Below are positions 26,125 to 35,902 of a DNA stretch of 64,000 nt, piece by piece. Origin of the DNA: Natrialba chahannaoensis JCM 10990 (GTDB taxonomy: Archaea; Halobacteriota; Halobacteria; Halobacteriales; Natrialbaceae). The notes beneath the pieces were generated by a model that worked only from the letters and a program-made list of their open reading frames with translations, searched no databases and was not told the origin of the DNA. The stretch spans positions 1 through 64,000 of the forward strand of contig NZ_AOIN01000044.1 in NCBI RefSeq assembly GCF_000337135.1, given 5' to 3'. Position numbers and translations under genes: made by a program. The stretch's first letter is position 1, and every line of letters begins with the position of its first letter.

Positions 26125-26748
26125 TTATTCCGGTGCGCGGCCGATCGTCGTAATCGCAACGTCAGGATCGTAAGACGGCCCCATGAACGCGTGTTTGACG
26201 TCCTCGAAGCCGGCGCGTTTGAACATCTCGTCGGCCTCGTACTCGTCGTAGAACAGCATGATCGAGTCGGCGAGGTGCTGGGCGATGACGTTGTCCGGAT
26301 AGTTGGGACCGACGACGAGCACCTGTCCGCCGGGTTTCAGAACGCGGCGGAACTCGCGGAGTGCGAGGATGGGGTTCGGCCAGTACTCGATCGAGCCGGA
26401 GGACCAGACGACATCGAACGTGTCGGTAGCGAAGGGAAGTCGTTCAGCGTCACCGCGGTGGAAATGCACCGGAGGAGCGTGCTTGCCGAACTTCGCGTAG
26501 GCCTGCTCGAGTTGGTGTTCACTCTGGTCGAGTGCGTACACTTCTTCGACGTGCTCGAGGAGTCCCTCAGTTGCAAAGCCGGTACCGCAGCCGACGTCGA
26601 GTACGGTCATGTCCTCCTCGAGATCAAGTAGTGACAGTGCGTCCGCACGCATGTCCTCGTTCCAGATGAAGGGGTTCACCTGATCGTAGACCTTCGAGAG
26701 GTACTTGTAGAACAGCCGTGCACGGGCTTTGTTCTCGAGAATTCCCAT
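26125..26748 (-). CDS. SAM-dependent methyltransferase resembling plant VTE3 (quinone methylase type)
   Basis: A 207-residue class I methyltransferase. Motif I is VLDVGCGTGFATE (49-61). Flanking segments match plant MPBQ/MSBQ methyltransferase (VTE3) as I recall it: FYKYLSKVYDQVNPFIW, DQSEHQLEQA, GDAERLPF and SGSIEYWPNP. VTE3 methylates precursors of plastoquinone and tocopherol and is noted to have archaeal relatives. In a haloarchaeon the likely substrate is a menaquinone or other prenylquinone, an inference. The Met at 26748 starts the family domain. The gene is divergent from the ATP synthase operon (158 bp apart). Confidence 0.85.
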   Translation of the reverse strand: MGILENKARARLFYKYLSKVYDQVNPFIWNEDMRADALSLLDLEEDMTVLDVGCGTGFATEGLLEHVEEVYALDQSEHQLEQAYAKFGKHAPPVHFHRGDAERLPFATDTFDVVWSSGSIEYWPNPILALREFRRVLKPGGQVLVVGPNYPDNVIAQHLADSIMLFYDEYEADEMFKRAGFEDVKHAFMGPSYDPDVAITTIGRAPE

Positions 26749-26868
26749 TGTCGAAGGAGTTTTCGGTGGACCGGGATATGTCTGCTGTTCCGCGTCGGAG
26801 CACGCCGGCGTGAGCGCCATCGAGGCGGTGGTTCGAGACGACTCGAACCGAGGTACTTTCGCAACTAC

Positions 26869-26877
26869 CATATACGC
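26869..26877 (+). promoter_or_regulatory. TATA box of the ATP synthase operon
   Basis: CATATACGC is centred about 33 bases before the ATG of atpH at 26907, in the divergent intergenic region. It would place the transcript start a few bases before the start codon. Confidence 0.45.
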
Positions 26878-26906
26878 GCTGTCGCAAACGTTCCCTTGCT
26901 TAGAGT

Positions 26907-27239
26907 ATGCCGAGGCCACAGGTTCTCGAACGAATTAAGTCGGCGGAAGAAGAGGCCGACGAGATCGTCGCATTGGCAGAAAACGACCGCGACGAGCGAA
27001 TAGCCGAGGCCCGGGAACGTGCCGAGGAGATTCGCACGGAAGCGGAACAAGAGGCGCGAGATCTCACAGAACGTCGCCTGGAGGAGGCGCGTGACGAGAT
27101 CGACCAGGAGTGCGAACGCGTCCTCGAGGAGGGTGAACAGGAGCGCGAGGCGCTGGCCGAGCGTGCCCAAAACCGAGTCGACGAGGTGACGGACCACGTC
27201 GTCTCCCTGTTCCAGGAGGACGTCCATGCTCAGACCTGA
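26907..27239 (+). CDS. atpH: A-type ATP synthase subunit H
   Basis: A 110-residue, almost wholly helical charged protein starting MPRPQVLERIKSAEEEADEI. It is a coiled coil that pairs with subunit E in the peripheral stalk. It is the first gene of the operon; its 3' end overlaps the atpI start by 14 bp. Sequence and position match the haloarchaeal ahaH/atpH gene. Confidence 0.9.
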   Translation: MPRPQVLERIKSAEEEADEIVALAENDRDERIAEARERAEEIRTEAEQEARDLTERRLEEARDEIDQECERVLEEGEQEREALAERAQNRVDEVTDHVVSLFQEDVHAQT

Positions 27240-29508
27240 ACGGATGAGCAAGGTCTCGGTGACCGGCTCCAAGGGCGTTATGCCCACGGTCATCGGGACG
27301 ATCCACGAGCTGAATCTGGTGCATCTCTCGGACTACGACGGCTCCTGGGAGGGGTTCGATAACGGCAACCCGATCGAGGGTGCCGACGACGCCTCCGAGA
27401 AGCTCGTCACCGTCCGGGCACTCGAGAGCACCCTTGGCCTGTCCGAGGAGGACGCATCGAGTCAGGGTCAACTTGAGGAGAACTGGGAACAGCGACTGGA
27501 AGAGGTTCGCACGCGGATCAACGAACTCGACGACCAGCAGACCGAGGTTCGTGAAGAGCGACGACAGGTCGACGAACGGATCGACCGTGTCACTCCCTTC
27601 GCGGAACTCGGTATCGACCTCGACCTGTTGTCGGGGTACGATACGGTCGACGTCCTCGTTGGTGAGGGCTCGGAGGCGGAGGTCCAGGTTGCACTCAACG
27701 CAGCCGAGGACATCCGCGCCTACGAGACGTTCACCAGCGGTGACGTCGTCGCAATTGTCGCTGCACCGACCGGTGAGATCGATCCGGTCGAAGGCGCTGG
27801 CGACGCTGACGCCGACAATATCATCGACGACGCGCTTGTCGGCATCGAGTTCACGCGATACGACGTGCCGGACACCGAACAGAGTCCGTCGGCGTACGTC
27901 TCCGAACTCGAGGATCGCAAGTACGAACTCGAGTCCCGGATCGACGAGATCGACGACGAACTCGAGCGAATCGAGCGCGAGGAGGGCTCGTTCCTGCTCC
28001 AACTTGAGTCGGAGCTGACCATCGAGGTGCAGCGCGCGGAAGCGCCGCTGCAGTTCGCGACGAGTGACCGTGCCTTCATTGCCGAAGGCTGGGTCCCGTC
28101 CGACGAACTCGAGCGGCTCAAAGCAGCCCTGCGTGATGCGGTCGGCGATAGCCTCGAGATCGAAGAACTCGAGCGCGCGAGTTACGACCGCCACGGTCGG
28201 ACCCATACGGATGACATCCACCAGGGGACGCAGGATGCGAAAGAAGACGACGAGCCGTCGGCCGACGCGAACGAAGACGACAACCAGCAACAGCAAAAGG
28301 CCGTCACGGACGGCGGCTCTGCGGTGACGATGGGCGACGAACCGCCGACGATTCAGGATAATCCGTCGGCGGCGAAGCCGTTCGAAATGCTGGTGCAGGC
28401 AGTCAATCGGCCGAAATATAACGAACTCGATCCGACGATCTTCCTGTTCCTGACGTTCCCGCTGTTCTTCGGATTCATGATCAGCGACGTCGGGTACGGA
28501 CTGCTGTACGTCCTGATCGGGTTCTACATGTACAAGGGATTCGATAGCCCAGGAATCTCGAGTCTCGGTGGCGTTGCGATCTGGGCTGGTGCGTTCACGA
28601 TCCTCTTCGGGATCCTGTTCGGCGAGTTCTTCGGTCTACACGAACTCGGGTACATGATCTTCGGCGAGGGCGGCGCGCCGATGGGCGATAAGGGACTCTC
28701 ACCAGCGACGGCTGACTTCGTCTACGCGTGGCTGATCGTCGCTGTCGCACTCGGTGTGATGCACCTGAACATCGCCTGGATTCTCGACTTCATCGAGAAC
28801 ATCCAGCACGGGCACGGTCTCTGGGGTGCGATCACCCACAGTGGCTCGTGGCTCCTGATGCTCAACGGCATCTGGGTCTGGGTGTTCACGCCCCAGGCAG
28901 CCGGCGTCAAGCCGGAGTTCATCTTCACGGCATTCGACGGCCAGCCGTTCGACTTCGGCTTCAGTGGCTTCGATATGATGACGGTATTCACCGTCCCGGC
29001 CGATATTGCGTACCTCGGCGGTTTCGAAGTCACCTTCCCGTTCCTGATGGTTATCGCAGGAATCGTCCTGCTGGCCATCGGTGACCCGGTCGAACTCGCA
29101 GAGTTCGCGATGCCGTTCGCACACGTCGTCTCGTACGCCCGGATGACGGCAGTCCTGCTCGCAAAGGGTGGGATGGCGTTCGTCGTCAATCTGCTGACCT
29201 TCGGTGCCTACGAGACGACTGAGGGAGGCCGCCCGTTCGCCGCACCGTGGAACGAGATTCCCGAGGGATCCGTCGAGATGTTCCCTGGACTCTTCCACAT
29301 GGGTGATGGCGCGGTCGCAATCGCCGCCTTCGCATTCGGTGTAGTCGTCCTGATCCTTGGCCACATTCTGGTCTTGTTACTTGGTATCACAAGTGCCGGA
29401 TTGCAGGGTATCAGGCTCGAGTACGTCGAGTTCTTTGGGAAGTTTTATGATGGCGGTGGAAAGAACTACGAACCGTTCGGACACGATCGAACCCGCAGTG
29501 AGGACTAA
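27226..29508 (+). CDS. atpI: A-type ATP synthase subunit I (a-subunit)
   Basis: A 760-residue protein. The N-terminal 390 residues are soluble and helical with coiled coils, anchoring the peripheral stalks; an acidic Gln-rich linker is seen around 340-360. From about residue 405 there are seven to eight membrane helices (FLFLTFPLFFGFMISDVGYG, SYARMTAVLLAKGGMAFVVN) that form the proton or ion half-channels with the c ring. The Arg in SYARMTAV is a candidate for the essential arginine. It overlaps atpH and is followed by atpK after 6 bp. Confidence 0.95.
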   Translation: MLRPERMSKVSVTGSKGVMPTVIGTIHELNLVHLSDYDGSWEGFDNGNPIEGADDASEKLVTVRALESTLGLSEEDASSQGQLEENWEQRLEEVRTRINELDDQQTEVREERRQVDERIDRVTPFAELGIDLDLLSGYDTVDVLVGEGSEAEVQVALNAAEDIRAYETFTSGDVVAIVAAPTGEIDPVEGAGDADADNIIDDALVGIEFTRYDVPDTEQSPSAYVSELEDRKYELESRIDEIDDELERIEREEGSFLLQLESELTIEVQRAEAPLQFATSDRAFIAEGWVPSDELERLKAALRDAVGDSLEIEELERASYDRHGRTHTDDIHQGTQDAKEDDEPSADANEDDNQQQQKAVTDGGSAVTMGDEPPTIQDNPSAAKPFEMLVQAVNRPKYNELDPTIFLFLTFPLFFGFMISDVGYGLLYVLIGFYMYKGFDSPGISSLGGVAIWAGAFTILFGILFGEFFGLHELGYMIFGEGGAPMGDKGLSPATADFVYAWLIVAVALGVMHLNIAWILDFIENIQHGHGLWGAITHSGSWLLMLNGIWVWVFTPQAAGVKPEFIFTAFDGQPFDFGFSGFDMMTVFTVPADIAYLGGFEVTFPFLMVIAGIVLLAIGDPVELAEFAMPFAHVVSYARMTAVLLAKGGMAFVVNLLTFGAYETTEGGRPFAAPWNEIPEGSVEMFPGLFHMGDGAVAIAAFAFGVVVLILGHILVLLLGITSAGLQGIRLEYVEFFGKFYDGGGKNYEPFGHDRTRSED

Positions 29509-29514
29509 ACAAAA

Positions 29515-29787
29515 ATGATCGAAGCACTTGACATCGTACTGCAGAACGGAGAGGCAATGAGCCCAGAAGCAGCAGAGAATCTCTCGGTCGGCTACGCCGA
29601 GGCCGCAGCAGCAATCGCAGTCGGTCTGGCAGCACTCGCAGCTGGCTACGCAGAGCGCGGTATCGGCGCTGCTGCAGTCGGCGCGATCGCCGAGGACGAC
29701 GACATGTTCGTTCCGGGCCTGATCATGACCGTCCTTCCTGAGACGCTCGTGATTCTGGCACTGGTCGTCGTCTTCATCGTCGGATAA
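29515..29787 (+). CDS. atpK: A-type ATP synthase subunit K (c-ring proteolipid)
   Basis: A 90-residue hydrophobic protein with two membrane helices, preceded by a polar segment (MIEALDIVLQNGEAMSPEAA). The loop AERGIGAAAVGAIAEDDDMF is the cytoplasmic turn, and the glutamate in LPETLVIL of the second helix is the ion-carrying carboxylate. The short two-helix form is the ordinary one; the gene sits 6 bp after atpI. Confidence 0.93.
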   Translation: MIEALDIVLQNGEAMSPEAAENLSVGYAEAAAAIAVGLAALAAGYAERGIGAAAVGAIAEDDDMFVPGLIMTVLPETLVILALVVVFIVG

Positions 29788-29808
29788 CTCCGTCCCCCTT
29801 CTCTTACA

Positions 29809-30390
29809 ATGAGTTTGGACACAGTCGTAGAAGACATTCGAGATGAGGCCCACGCGCGTGCGGAGGACATCCGCGACGAGGGTGAGGCTCGCGCCGAGGA
29901 GATCGAATCGGCAGCCGAGGCTGACGCCGAGGAGATCCGCGAGTCGGCCGAACAGGAGGCCGACCGTGAGATCGAGCAGTTGCGCGAACAGCGACTCTCC
30001 AGCGCCAAGCTGGAGGCGAAACAAAAGCGCCTGGAGGCCCGCCGCGACGTCCTCGGTGACGTCCGCGAGGAAGTCGAGGCCGAACTCACCGCACTCGAGG
30101 GCGACACGCGTGAAGAGCTCACCCGTGCACTCCTCGACGCTGCGAGCACGGAGTTCGACGAGGGTGACGATGTCAGCGTCTATGGTCGCGCAGACGACCA
30201 GGAGCTGATTGAGTCGATTCTCGACGACTACGAGGGCTACGCGTTCGGTGGCGAGTACGACTGTCTCGGCGGTGTCATCGTCGAGAGCGAACAGTCCCGT
30301 GTTCGCGTCAACAACACGTTCGACTCGCTACTCGAGGACGTGTGGGAAGACAACCTCCGGGAGATCAGCAACCAACTCTTCGAGCAATGA
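29809..30390 (+). CDS. atpE: A-type ATP synthase subunit E
   Basis: A 193-residue protein: a long N-terminal coiled coil (to about residue 105) and a globular C-terminal domain with SILDDYEGYAFGGEYDCLGG, then GVIVESEQSRVRVNNTFDSL. It is the peripheral stalk partner of subunit H and contacts the catalytic head. The stop overlaps the ATG of atpC (ATGA). Confidence 0.93.
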   Translation: MSLDTVVEDIRDEAHARAEDIRDEGEARAEEIESAAEADAEEIRESAEQEADREIEQLREQRLSSAKLEAKQKRLEARRDVLGDVREEVEAELTALEGDTREELTRALLDAASTEFDEGDDVSVYGRADDQELIESILDDYEGYAFGGEYDCLGGVIVESEQSRVRVNNTFDSLLEDVWEDNLREISNQLFEQ

Positions 30391-31457
30391 GTCTAGGTGC
30401 CTCGAATCCGGAATACGTGAACGCTCGCGTTCGGTCGCGCCGAGCCTCGCTGTTCGCGGACGAAGACTATCGGAAGCTGATCCGGATGGGGCCGAGTGAA
30501 ATCGCGCGGTTCATGGAGGAAACGGAGTACGAACGCGAGATCAACGCGCTCGGAACGCGTTTTTCGGGTGTCGACCTGATCGAGTACGCCCTGAACCGCA
30601 ACCTCGCAAAGCACTTCGACGATCTCCTTGACTGGTCCGAGGGACGACTGTACGATCTTGTCTCTCGCTACCTGCGGAAGTTCGACGTCATGAACCTGAA
30701 GACGGTCATCCGCGGGATCTACACCGAGACCGACCCCGAGGAGGTCCAGACCGACCTCATCCGCGCCGGTGAACTCGACAACCGGACGATCGATCGACTG
30801 CTCGAAGTCGACACGATCGAGGACGCGATCGAAGTTGTGTCGGGAACGATTTTCTACGAATCGCTCTCGGCCGCCCACGAGGAGTACGAAGAGACCGGCG
30901 CGCTCGTGCCACTCGAGAACGCGCTGGATCGTGAGTTCTACGAGCACCTACTCGAAGACGTGAGTCGGCCGCCAGGGAGAACCCAGCCCCAGGAGGGGCC
31001 GGAAGCGCGCTACATCGAGTTCCTGCAGGCCGAGATCGACTTCCGAAACGCTCGGAACGCACTGCGACTCGCACGCAGCGGCGCAGATCTGGATCCGGCA
31101 GCCTACTACATCGAGGGCGGTGTGCTGTTCGATGCGTCGGATCTGAACCGGCTCGTCGGCGATTACGACGCGCTCGTCGATCACATCGCCGAGAACAAGC
31201 GCTATGGCGACCGACTTTCGGGCGCACTGGGTCGACTGCGTGAGGCTGACAGCCTTATCCAGTTCGAGCACGCACTAGACGCTGCGTTGCTCCAGTACGC
31301 TGATACGCTCTCGAGTATCTATCCGGCCTCCGTGTCGGCCGTGCTGTCGTACATTCTCGCCAAGGAGCGCGAGGTTGAGAACATTCGCGCGATCGCACGG
31401 GGTCGAGAAGTCGGCCTGTCGGAGAGCGAGATTGAAGAGGAGTTGGTGATCCTATGA
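30387..31457 (+). CDS. atpC: A-type ATP synthase subunit C
   Basis: A 356-residue all-helical protein starting MSLGASNPEYVNARVRSRRA. It is the funnel-shaped subunit that links the central stalk to the c ring; EYALNRNLAKHFDDLL, KFDVMNLKTVIRGIYT and YILAKEREVENIRAIARG are family segments. The Met at 30387 overlaps the atpE stop and matches the family; the longer open frame upstream is antisense-like. Overlap of 4 bp with atpF follows. Confidence 0.93.
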   Translation: MSLGASNPEYVNARVRSRRASLFADEDYRKLIRMGPSEIARFMEETEYEREINALGTRFSGVDLIEYALNRNLAKHFDDLLDWSEGRLYDLVSRYLRKFDVMNLKTVIRGIYTETDPEEVQTDLIRAGELDNRTIDRLLEVDTIEDAIEVVSGTIFYESLSAAHEEYEETGALVPLENALDREFYEHLLEDVSRPPGRTQPQEGPEARYIEFLQAEIDFRNARNALRLARSGADLDPAAYYIEGGVLFDASDLNRLVGDYDALVDHIAENKRYGDRLSGALGRLREADSLIQFEHALDAALLQYADTLSSIYPASVSAVLSYILAKEREVENIRAIARGREVGLSESEIEEELVIL

Positions 31458-31795
31458 GCCAGGAAATTGCAGTCGTCGGTAGTCCGGAGTTCACCACTGG
31501 GTTCCGACTCGCGGGCGTTCGCCGATTCGAGAACGTCCCGGACGACGAGAAGGAGTCGGAACTAGACGATGCCGTTACGACGGCGTTAGACGACGAGGCT
31601 GTCGGTATCGTCGTGATGCACGACGACGACCTCGATCACCTCTCGCGAAACGTTCGCCAGAACGTCGAGACCAGCGTCGAACCGGTCGTCGTGACGATCG
31701 GCAGCGGCACCGGTGGCGGCGGACTGCGCGACCAGATCAAACGCGCGATCGGTATCGACCTGATGGAAGAGGACGAAGACAGCGACAGCGAGTAA
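31454..31795 (+). CDS. atpF: A-type ATP synthase subunit F
   Basis: A 113-residue Rossmann-like protein ([20 protein letters not shown]). It belongs to the central stalk and couples rotation to the catalytic head. The C-terminal residues EEDEDSDSE are acidic. It overlaps atpC by 4 bp and precedes atpA by 4 bp. Confidence 0.92.
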   Translation: MSQEIAVVGSPEFTTGFRLAGVRRFENVPDDEKESELDDAVTTALDDEAVGIVVMHDDDLDHLSRNVRQNVETSVEPVVVTIGSGTGGGGLRDQIKRAIGIDLMEEDEDSDSE

Positions 31796-31799
31796 CACT

Positions 31800-33563
31800 A
31801 TGAGCCAGGCAGAAGACATCGAATCCGTCGATCAAGACGGTGTAATCGAAAGCGTGAGTGGTCCTGTTGTGACCGCCACGGACCTCGACGCCCGGATGAA
31901 CGACGTCGTCTACGTCGGCGACGAAGGGCTGATGGGAGAGGTCATCGAAATCGAAGGGAACCTGACCACAATTCAGGTCTACGAAGAAACCTCCGGCGTC
32001 GGCCCAGGCGAACCCGTCGAGAACACGGGCGAACCCCTGAGCGTCGACCTCGGACCGGGTGTACTGGACGCCATCTACGACGGCGTGCAGCGTCCACTCG
32101 ACGTCCTCGAGGAGAAGATGGGAACGGCCTTTTTGGACCGTGGCGTCGACGCCCCCGGGATCGACTTCGAGACGGAGTGGGAGTTCACGCCGACCGTCGA
32201 TGTCGGTGACACCGTCGAAGCCGGCGATATCGTCGGCGAAGTCCCCGAAACGGAGAGCATCACCCACAAGGTGATGGTTCCGCCGGATTACGAGGGTGGT
32301 GAGATTGAATCGATCGAGAACGGCGCGTTCACGGTCGACGAAGTCGTCGCGGAACTCTCCTCCGGCGAGGAGATCACGATGCACCAGGAGTGGCCCGTTC
32401 GACAGGCCCGTCCTGCTGACACGAAGGAAACGCCGACGGTCCCGCTGGTCAGCGGACAGCGGATTCTCGACGGCCTCTTCCCAATCGCTAAGGGTGGGAC
32501 TGCGGCGATTCCCGGTCCGTTCGGATCGGGTAAGACGGTCACTCAGCACCAACTCGCCAAGTGGGCCGACGCAGACATCGTCGTCTACGTCGGCTGCGGT
32601 GAGCGCGGCAACGAGATGACCGAGGTCATCGAGGACTTCCCCGAACTGGAAGACCCGAAGACCGGTAAGCCGCTCATGTCCCGGACGTGTCTTATTGCGA
32701 ATACGTCCAACATGCCTGTCGCAGCCCGTGAATCCTGTATTTACACCGGGATTACGATCGCGGAGTACTTCCGCGACATGGGCTACGACGTCGCGCTGAT
32801 GGCTGACTCCACTTCCCGGTGGGCAGAGGCCATGCGTGAGATTTCGAGCCGACTCGAGGAGATGCCCGGCGAAGAGGGGTATCCCGCATATCTGGCCGCA
32901 TCGCTCTCGGAGTTCTACGAGCGCGCTGGCAAGTTCCAGAACATCAACGACACCGAGGGATCGGTGACGGCGATCGGCGCTGTCTCGCCACCTGGCGGCG
33001 ACTTCTCCGAGCCTGTCACCCAGAACACCCTGCGTATCGTCAAGACGTTCTGGGCGCTAGACGCCGACCTCGCAGAGCGTCGGCACTTCCCATCGATTAA
33101 CTGGAACGAGTCGTACTCGCTGTATCGCCAGCAGCTCGACCCGTGGTTCCGCGACAACGTTGCGGATGACTGGCCGGAGGTCCGTCAGTGGGCCGTCGAC
33201 GTGTTAGACGAAGAGGACGAACTCCAGGAGATCGTCCAGCTCGTCGGTAAGGACGCACTGCCTGAAGACCAGCAGCTGACGCTGGAAGTCGCACGCTATC
33301 TGCGTGAGGCGTGGCTACAGCAGAACGCGTTCCACGACGTCGACACCTACTGTGATCCGAAAAAGACCTACCGAATGCTGCTCGCGATCAAGACGTTCAA
33401 CGACGAGGCATTCGATGCACTCGAGGCGGGCGTCCCGGTCGAAGAGATCACGGATGTCGATGCGAGCCCGCGCCTGAACCGGATGAACACGTCCGATGAG
33501 TGGAACGAGTTCATCGACGAACTCGAATCGGAGCTCGAAGAACAGATTCGGAGCCTGTACTAA
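31800..33563 (+). CDS. atpA: A-type ATP synthase catalytic subunit A
   Basis: A 587-residue catalytic subunit. The P-loop GPFGSGKT lies near residue 240; the non-homologous region precedes it (about 110-190), and [29 protein letters not shown] and [16 protein letters not shown] are catalytic-domain segments. No intein is present, unlike in some archaeal A subunits. It hydrolyses or makes ATP with subunit B in the A3B3 head. Confidence 0.97.
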   Translation: MSQAEDIESVDQDGVIESVSGPVVTATDLDARMNDVVYVGDEGLMGEVIEIEGNLTTIQVYEETSGVGPGEPVENTGEPLSVDLGPGVLDAIYDGVQRPLDVLEEKMGTAFLDRGVDAPGIDFETEWEFTPTVDVGDTVEAGDIVGEVPETESITHKVMVPPDYEGGEIESIENGAFTVDEVVAELSSGEEITMHQEWPVRQARPADTKETPTVPLVSGQRILDGLFPIAKGGTAAIPGPFGSGKTVTQHQLAKWADADIVVYVGCGERGNEMTEVIEDFPELEDPKTGKPLMSRTCLIANTSNMPVAARESCIYTGITIAEYFRDMGYDVALMADSTSRWAEAMREISSRLEEMPGEEGYPAYLAASLSEFYERAGKFQNINDTEGSVTAIGAVSPPGGDFSEPVTQNTLRIVKTFWALDADLAERRHFPSINWNESYSLYRQQLDPWFRDNVADDWPEVRQWAVDVLDEEDELQEIVQLVGKDALPEDQQLTLEVARYLREAWLQQNAFHDVDTYCDPKKTYRMLLAIKTFNDEAFDALEAGVPVEEITDVDASPRLNRMNTSDEWNEFIDELESELEEQIRSLY

Positions 33564-33565
33564 TC

Positions 33566-34984
33566 ATGAAAGAGTACCAGACAATCACTGAAATCAGCGG
33601 CCCGCTGGTGTTCGCCGAAGTTGACGAACCCGTCGGCTACGACGAAATCGTCGAGATCGAAACCGACGACGGACGAACGCTGCGCGGCCAGGTACTAGAA
33701 TCGAGCGACGGACTCGTCTCGATCCAGGTGTTCGAAGGAACGGGCGGTATCGACCGCAACGCCTCCGTTCGATTCCTGGGTGAAACGATGAAGATGCCTG
33801 TCACGGAGGATCTGCTCGGTCGCGTCCTCGACGGTTCCGGAGAACCGATCGACGGCGGGCCGGAAATCGTTCCCGAGTCCCGTGAAGACATCGTCGGGGA
33901 AGCGATCAACCCCTTCTCGCGGGAGTACCCAGAGGAGTTCATCCAGACCGGTGTCTCCGGTATCGACGGGATGAACACCCTGGTCCGTGGCCAGAAGCTG
34001 CCGATCTTCTCCGGTTCCGGGCTGCCCCACAACGAACTCGCACTCCAGATTGCTCGACAGGCAACGGTGCCTGAAGAGGAGGAAGCTGGCGACGACGAGG
34101 AGGGCTCCGAGTTCGCAGTTATCTTCGGTGCCATGGGGATTACCCAGGAAGAGGCAAACGAGTTCATGGACGACTTCGAGCGCACCGGCGCACTCGAGCG
34201 CTCCGTCGTCTTCATGAACCTCGCGGACGACCCCGCAGTCGAGCGGACAGTTACCCCGCGTCTCGCCCTGACGACGGCCGAGTATCTCGCATTCGAGAAG
34301 GACTACCACGTTCTCGTTATCCTCACCGACATCACGAACTACTGTGAGGCACTGCGCGAGATCGGTGCTGCACGTGAGGAGGTTCCGGGTCGCCGTGGCT
34401 ACCCCGGATACATGTACACCGACCTGGCACAGCTCTACGAGCGTGCCGGTCGTATCGAGGGCAAGGACGGATCTGTGACCCAGATTCCGATCCTGACGAT
34501 GCCGGGCGACGACGACACGCACCCGATTCCGGACCTGACTGGCTACATTACGGAAGGTCAGATCGTGATGGACCGGAACCTGAACAGCCAGGGTGTCGAA
34601 CCGCCGGTCAACGTCCTGCCATCGCTCTCACGACTGATGGACGACGGGATCGGTGAGGGCCTGACCCGCGAGGACCACGGCGATGTCTCCGACCAGATGT
34701 ACGCCGCCTATGCAGAGGGTGAGGACCTGCGCGACCTCGTGAACATTGTCGGCCGCGAAGCGCTCAGCGATCGGGACAACAAGTTCCTCGACTTCGCCGA
34801 CCGCTTCGAGACGGAGTTCGTCCAGCAGGGCTATGACAACAACCGCTCCATCGAGGAGACGCTCGAACTCGGCTGGGACCTGCTTTCGGACCTCCCGAAG
34901 GAAGCACTCAACCGGATCGACGAGGACCTCATCGAAGAGCACTACCGCGAAGACGAAGCAGAAACAGCCGAAGTCGAAGCCTAA
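33566..34984 (+). CDS. atpB: A-type ATP synthase regulatory subunit B
   Basis: A 472-residue protein starting [20 protein letters not shown]. It is related to subunit A but the P-loop is degenerate ([14 protein letters not shown]), as is normal for the non-catalytic B subunit. AKG-type and [20 protein letters not shown] segments are typical. The start at 33566 lies 2 bp after the atpA stop; an open frame extends upstream but overlaps atpA. An acidic insert ([13 protein letters not shown]) is seen near residue 172. Confidence 0.96.
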   Translation: MKEYQTITEISGPLVFAEVDEPVGYDEIVEIETDDGRTLRGQVLESSDGLVSIQVFEGTGGIDRNASVRFLGETMKMPVTEDLLGRVLDGSGEPIDGGPEIVPESREDIVGEAINPFSREYPEEFIQTGVSGIDGMNTLVRGQKLPIFSGSGLPHNELALQIARQATVPEEEEAGDDEEGSEFAVIFGAMGITQEEANEFMDDFERTGALERSVVFMNLADDPAVERTVTPRLALTTAEYLAFEKDYHVLVILTDITNYCEALREIGAAREEVPGRRGYPGYMYTDLAQLYERAGRIEGKDGSVTQIPILTMPGDDDTHPIPDLTGYITEGQIVMDRNLNSQGVEPPVNVLPSLSRLMDDGIGEGLTREDHGDVSDQMYAAYAEGEDLRDLVNIVGREALSDRDNKFLDFADRFETEFVQQGYDNNRSIEETLELGWDLLSDLPKEALNRIDEDLIEEHYREDEAETAEVEA

Positions 34985-35044
34985 GCGTCGCAGCGTTCAG
35001 GCAGATCTTTCTTCCTTTCCCCGCACTCAGGATCGGATAGCGGC

Positions 35045-35119
35045 TGTCTCACCGGATCCGAGTAGAGAGTGTCTCACCGGATCCGAGTAGAGAGTGTCTC
35101 ACCGGAACTGGGTAGGGAC
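35045..35119 (+). repeat. Three tandem 25-bp repeats
   Basis: Unit TGTCTCACCGGATCCGAGTA followed by GAGAG. Copies 1 (35045-35069) and 2 (35070-35094) are identical; copy 3 (35095-35119) has diverged in its second half, and a partial fourth begins TGTTTCAC. It lies between the atpB stop and the 3' end of the small gene on the other strand, so it may affect transcript ends. Confidence 0.8.
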
Positions 35120-35130
35120 TGTTTCACTGC

Positions 35131-35466
35131 TTACGTTTCGTGGTCGAACTCCCATCCGGATGTGTTGCCGTCGGTCGTCTCACCGTCGTCGGAACCTGGC
35201 ACCCCGTTGTCGGAACGCGAGCCGGTCGCTCTCTCGTGGTCGGAACGGGCATCGGGCTCGTGAGCAGTTCGCTCACCATGGTCGTGGTGGTTATGGTTGT
35301 GATTTTGTCCCTGTTGCAATCCACCTCGTCGTTTGGCTTCGGCCTCTGCCTGTTCGCGGTCCATCACTGTCGGATTCGACGTTTCACCCGCGATCAGAAG
35401 GTAGAGTCCGACCGTGAACGCGAGTGTGATGAACAGCATGAGTACGAACGCAAATCCAGCGGCCAT
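35131..35466 (-). CDS. Single-pass membrane protein with His-rich tail
   Basis: A 111-residue protein starting MAAGFAFVLMLFITLAFTVG, one clear membrane helix (about 4-26), then a polar tail with a His-rich run (GQNHNHNHHDHGERTAHE) and acidic residues. The His run could bind metal ions, but there is no proof. It is transcribed toward the atpB gene end and divergently from the DUF2082 gene. I do not recognise a family. Confidence 0.6.
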   Translation of the reverse strand: MAAGFAFVLMLFITLAFTVGLYLLIAGETSNPTVMDREQAEAEAKRRGGLQQGQNHNHNHHDHGERTAHEPDARSDHERATGSRSDNGVPGSDDGETTDGNTSGWEFDHET

Positions 35467-35496
35467 GGGTTTGATTCTAGATCGTCGTGTAGAGCA

Positions 35497-35508
35497 CAAA
35501 ATATTTGC
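35497..35508. promoter_or_regulatory. AT-rich element between two divergent small genes
   Basis: AAAATATTTG is nearly palindromic. It is about 28 bases before the ATG at 35532 on the plus strand and about 34 bases before the ATG at 35466 on the minus strand, so it could serve as TATA box for both directions. Confidence 0.4.
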
Positions 35509-35531
35509 TACCGGTCGCCGCAGTTCGGTGT

Positions 35532-35804
35532 ATGTTCGATGATGAGTACGAGACTGAATCTGTGGTTGACAGCACTGGGAATACCGACGGCAGCCACGGG
35601 TCCGACAGCGAGCAGAAAGGCTGTCTCAAGTGCGGCCACACAGAAACGGAGGTCGACGACATCTCGACAACTGGCACCGGCTTCTCGAAATTCTTCGACA
35701 TACAGAATCGGCGGTTTCGGGTCGTCTCCTGTACTAACTGCGGCTACGCCGAACTCTACAAGGGCGGCAAGACCAACGATCTGACCGACCTCTTTCTGGG
35801 ATAA
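35532..35804 (+). CDS. Zinc-ribbon protein, DUF2082 family
   Basis: A 90-residue protein. After a 28-residue acidic N-terminus come GCLKCGHTETEVDD, TTGTGFSKFFDIQNRRF and SCTNCGYAELYKGG: two CxxC pairs and the GFSKFFDIQ core characteristic of DUF2082, described as a predicted nucleic-acid-binding zinc ribbon. It is transcribed in the direction of atpD and separates atpB from atpD. No role in the ATP synthase is known. Confidence 0.85.
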   Translation: MFDDEYETESVVDSTGNTDGSHGSDSEQKGCLKCGHTETEVDDISTTGTGFSKFFDIQNRRFRVVSCTNCGYAELYKGGKTNDLTDLFLG

Positions 35805-35902
35805 CCAGGCCGATAGCGGCTCGCTTTCACGAACACCACTGTCAGACCGAGCGAACACAACTGTAAACAGTTATCCGACTGGGGGCGCAATCTCCCCACA
35901 AC

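Noticed and set aside
27064-28296. A 410-codon frame on the minus strand
   Set aside because: Antisense to atpH and atpI, which are certain.
35045-35119. A possible short CRISPR array
   Set aside because: The 25-bp units are directly adjacent with no spacers, and there are no cas genes in the window.
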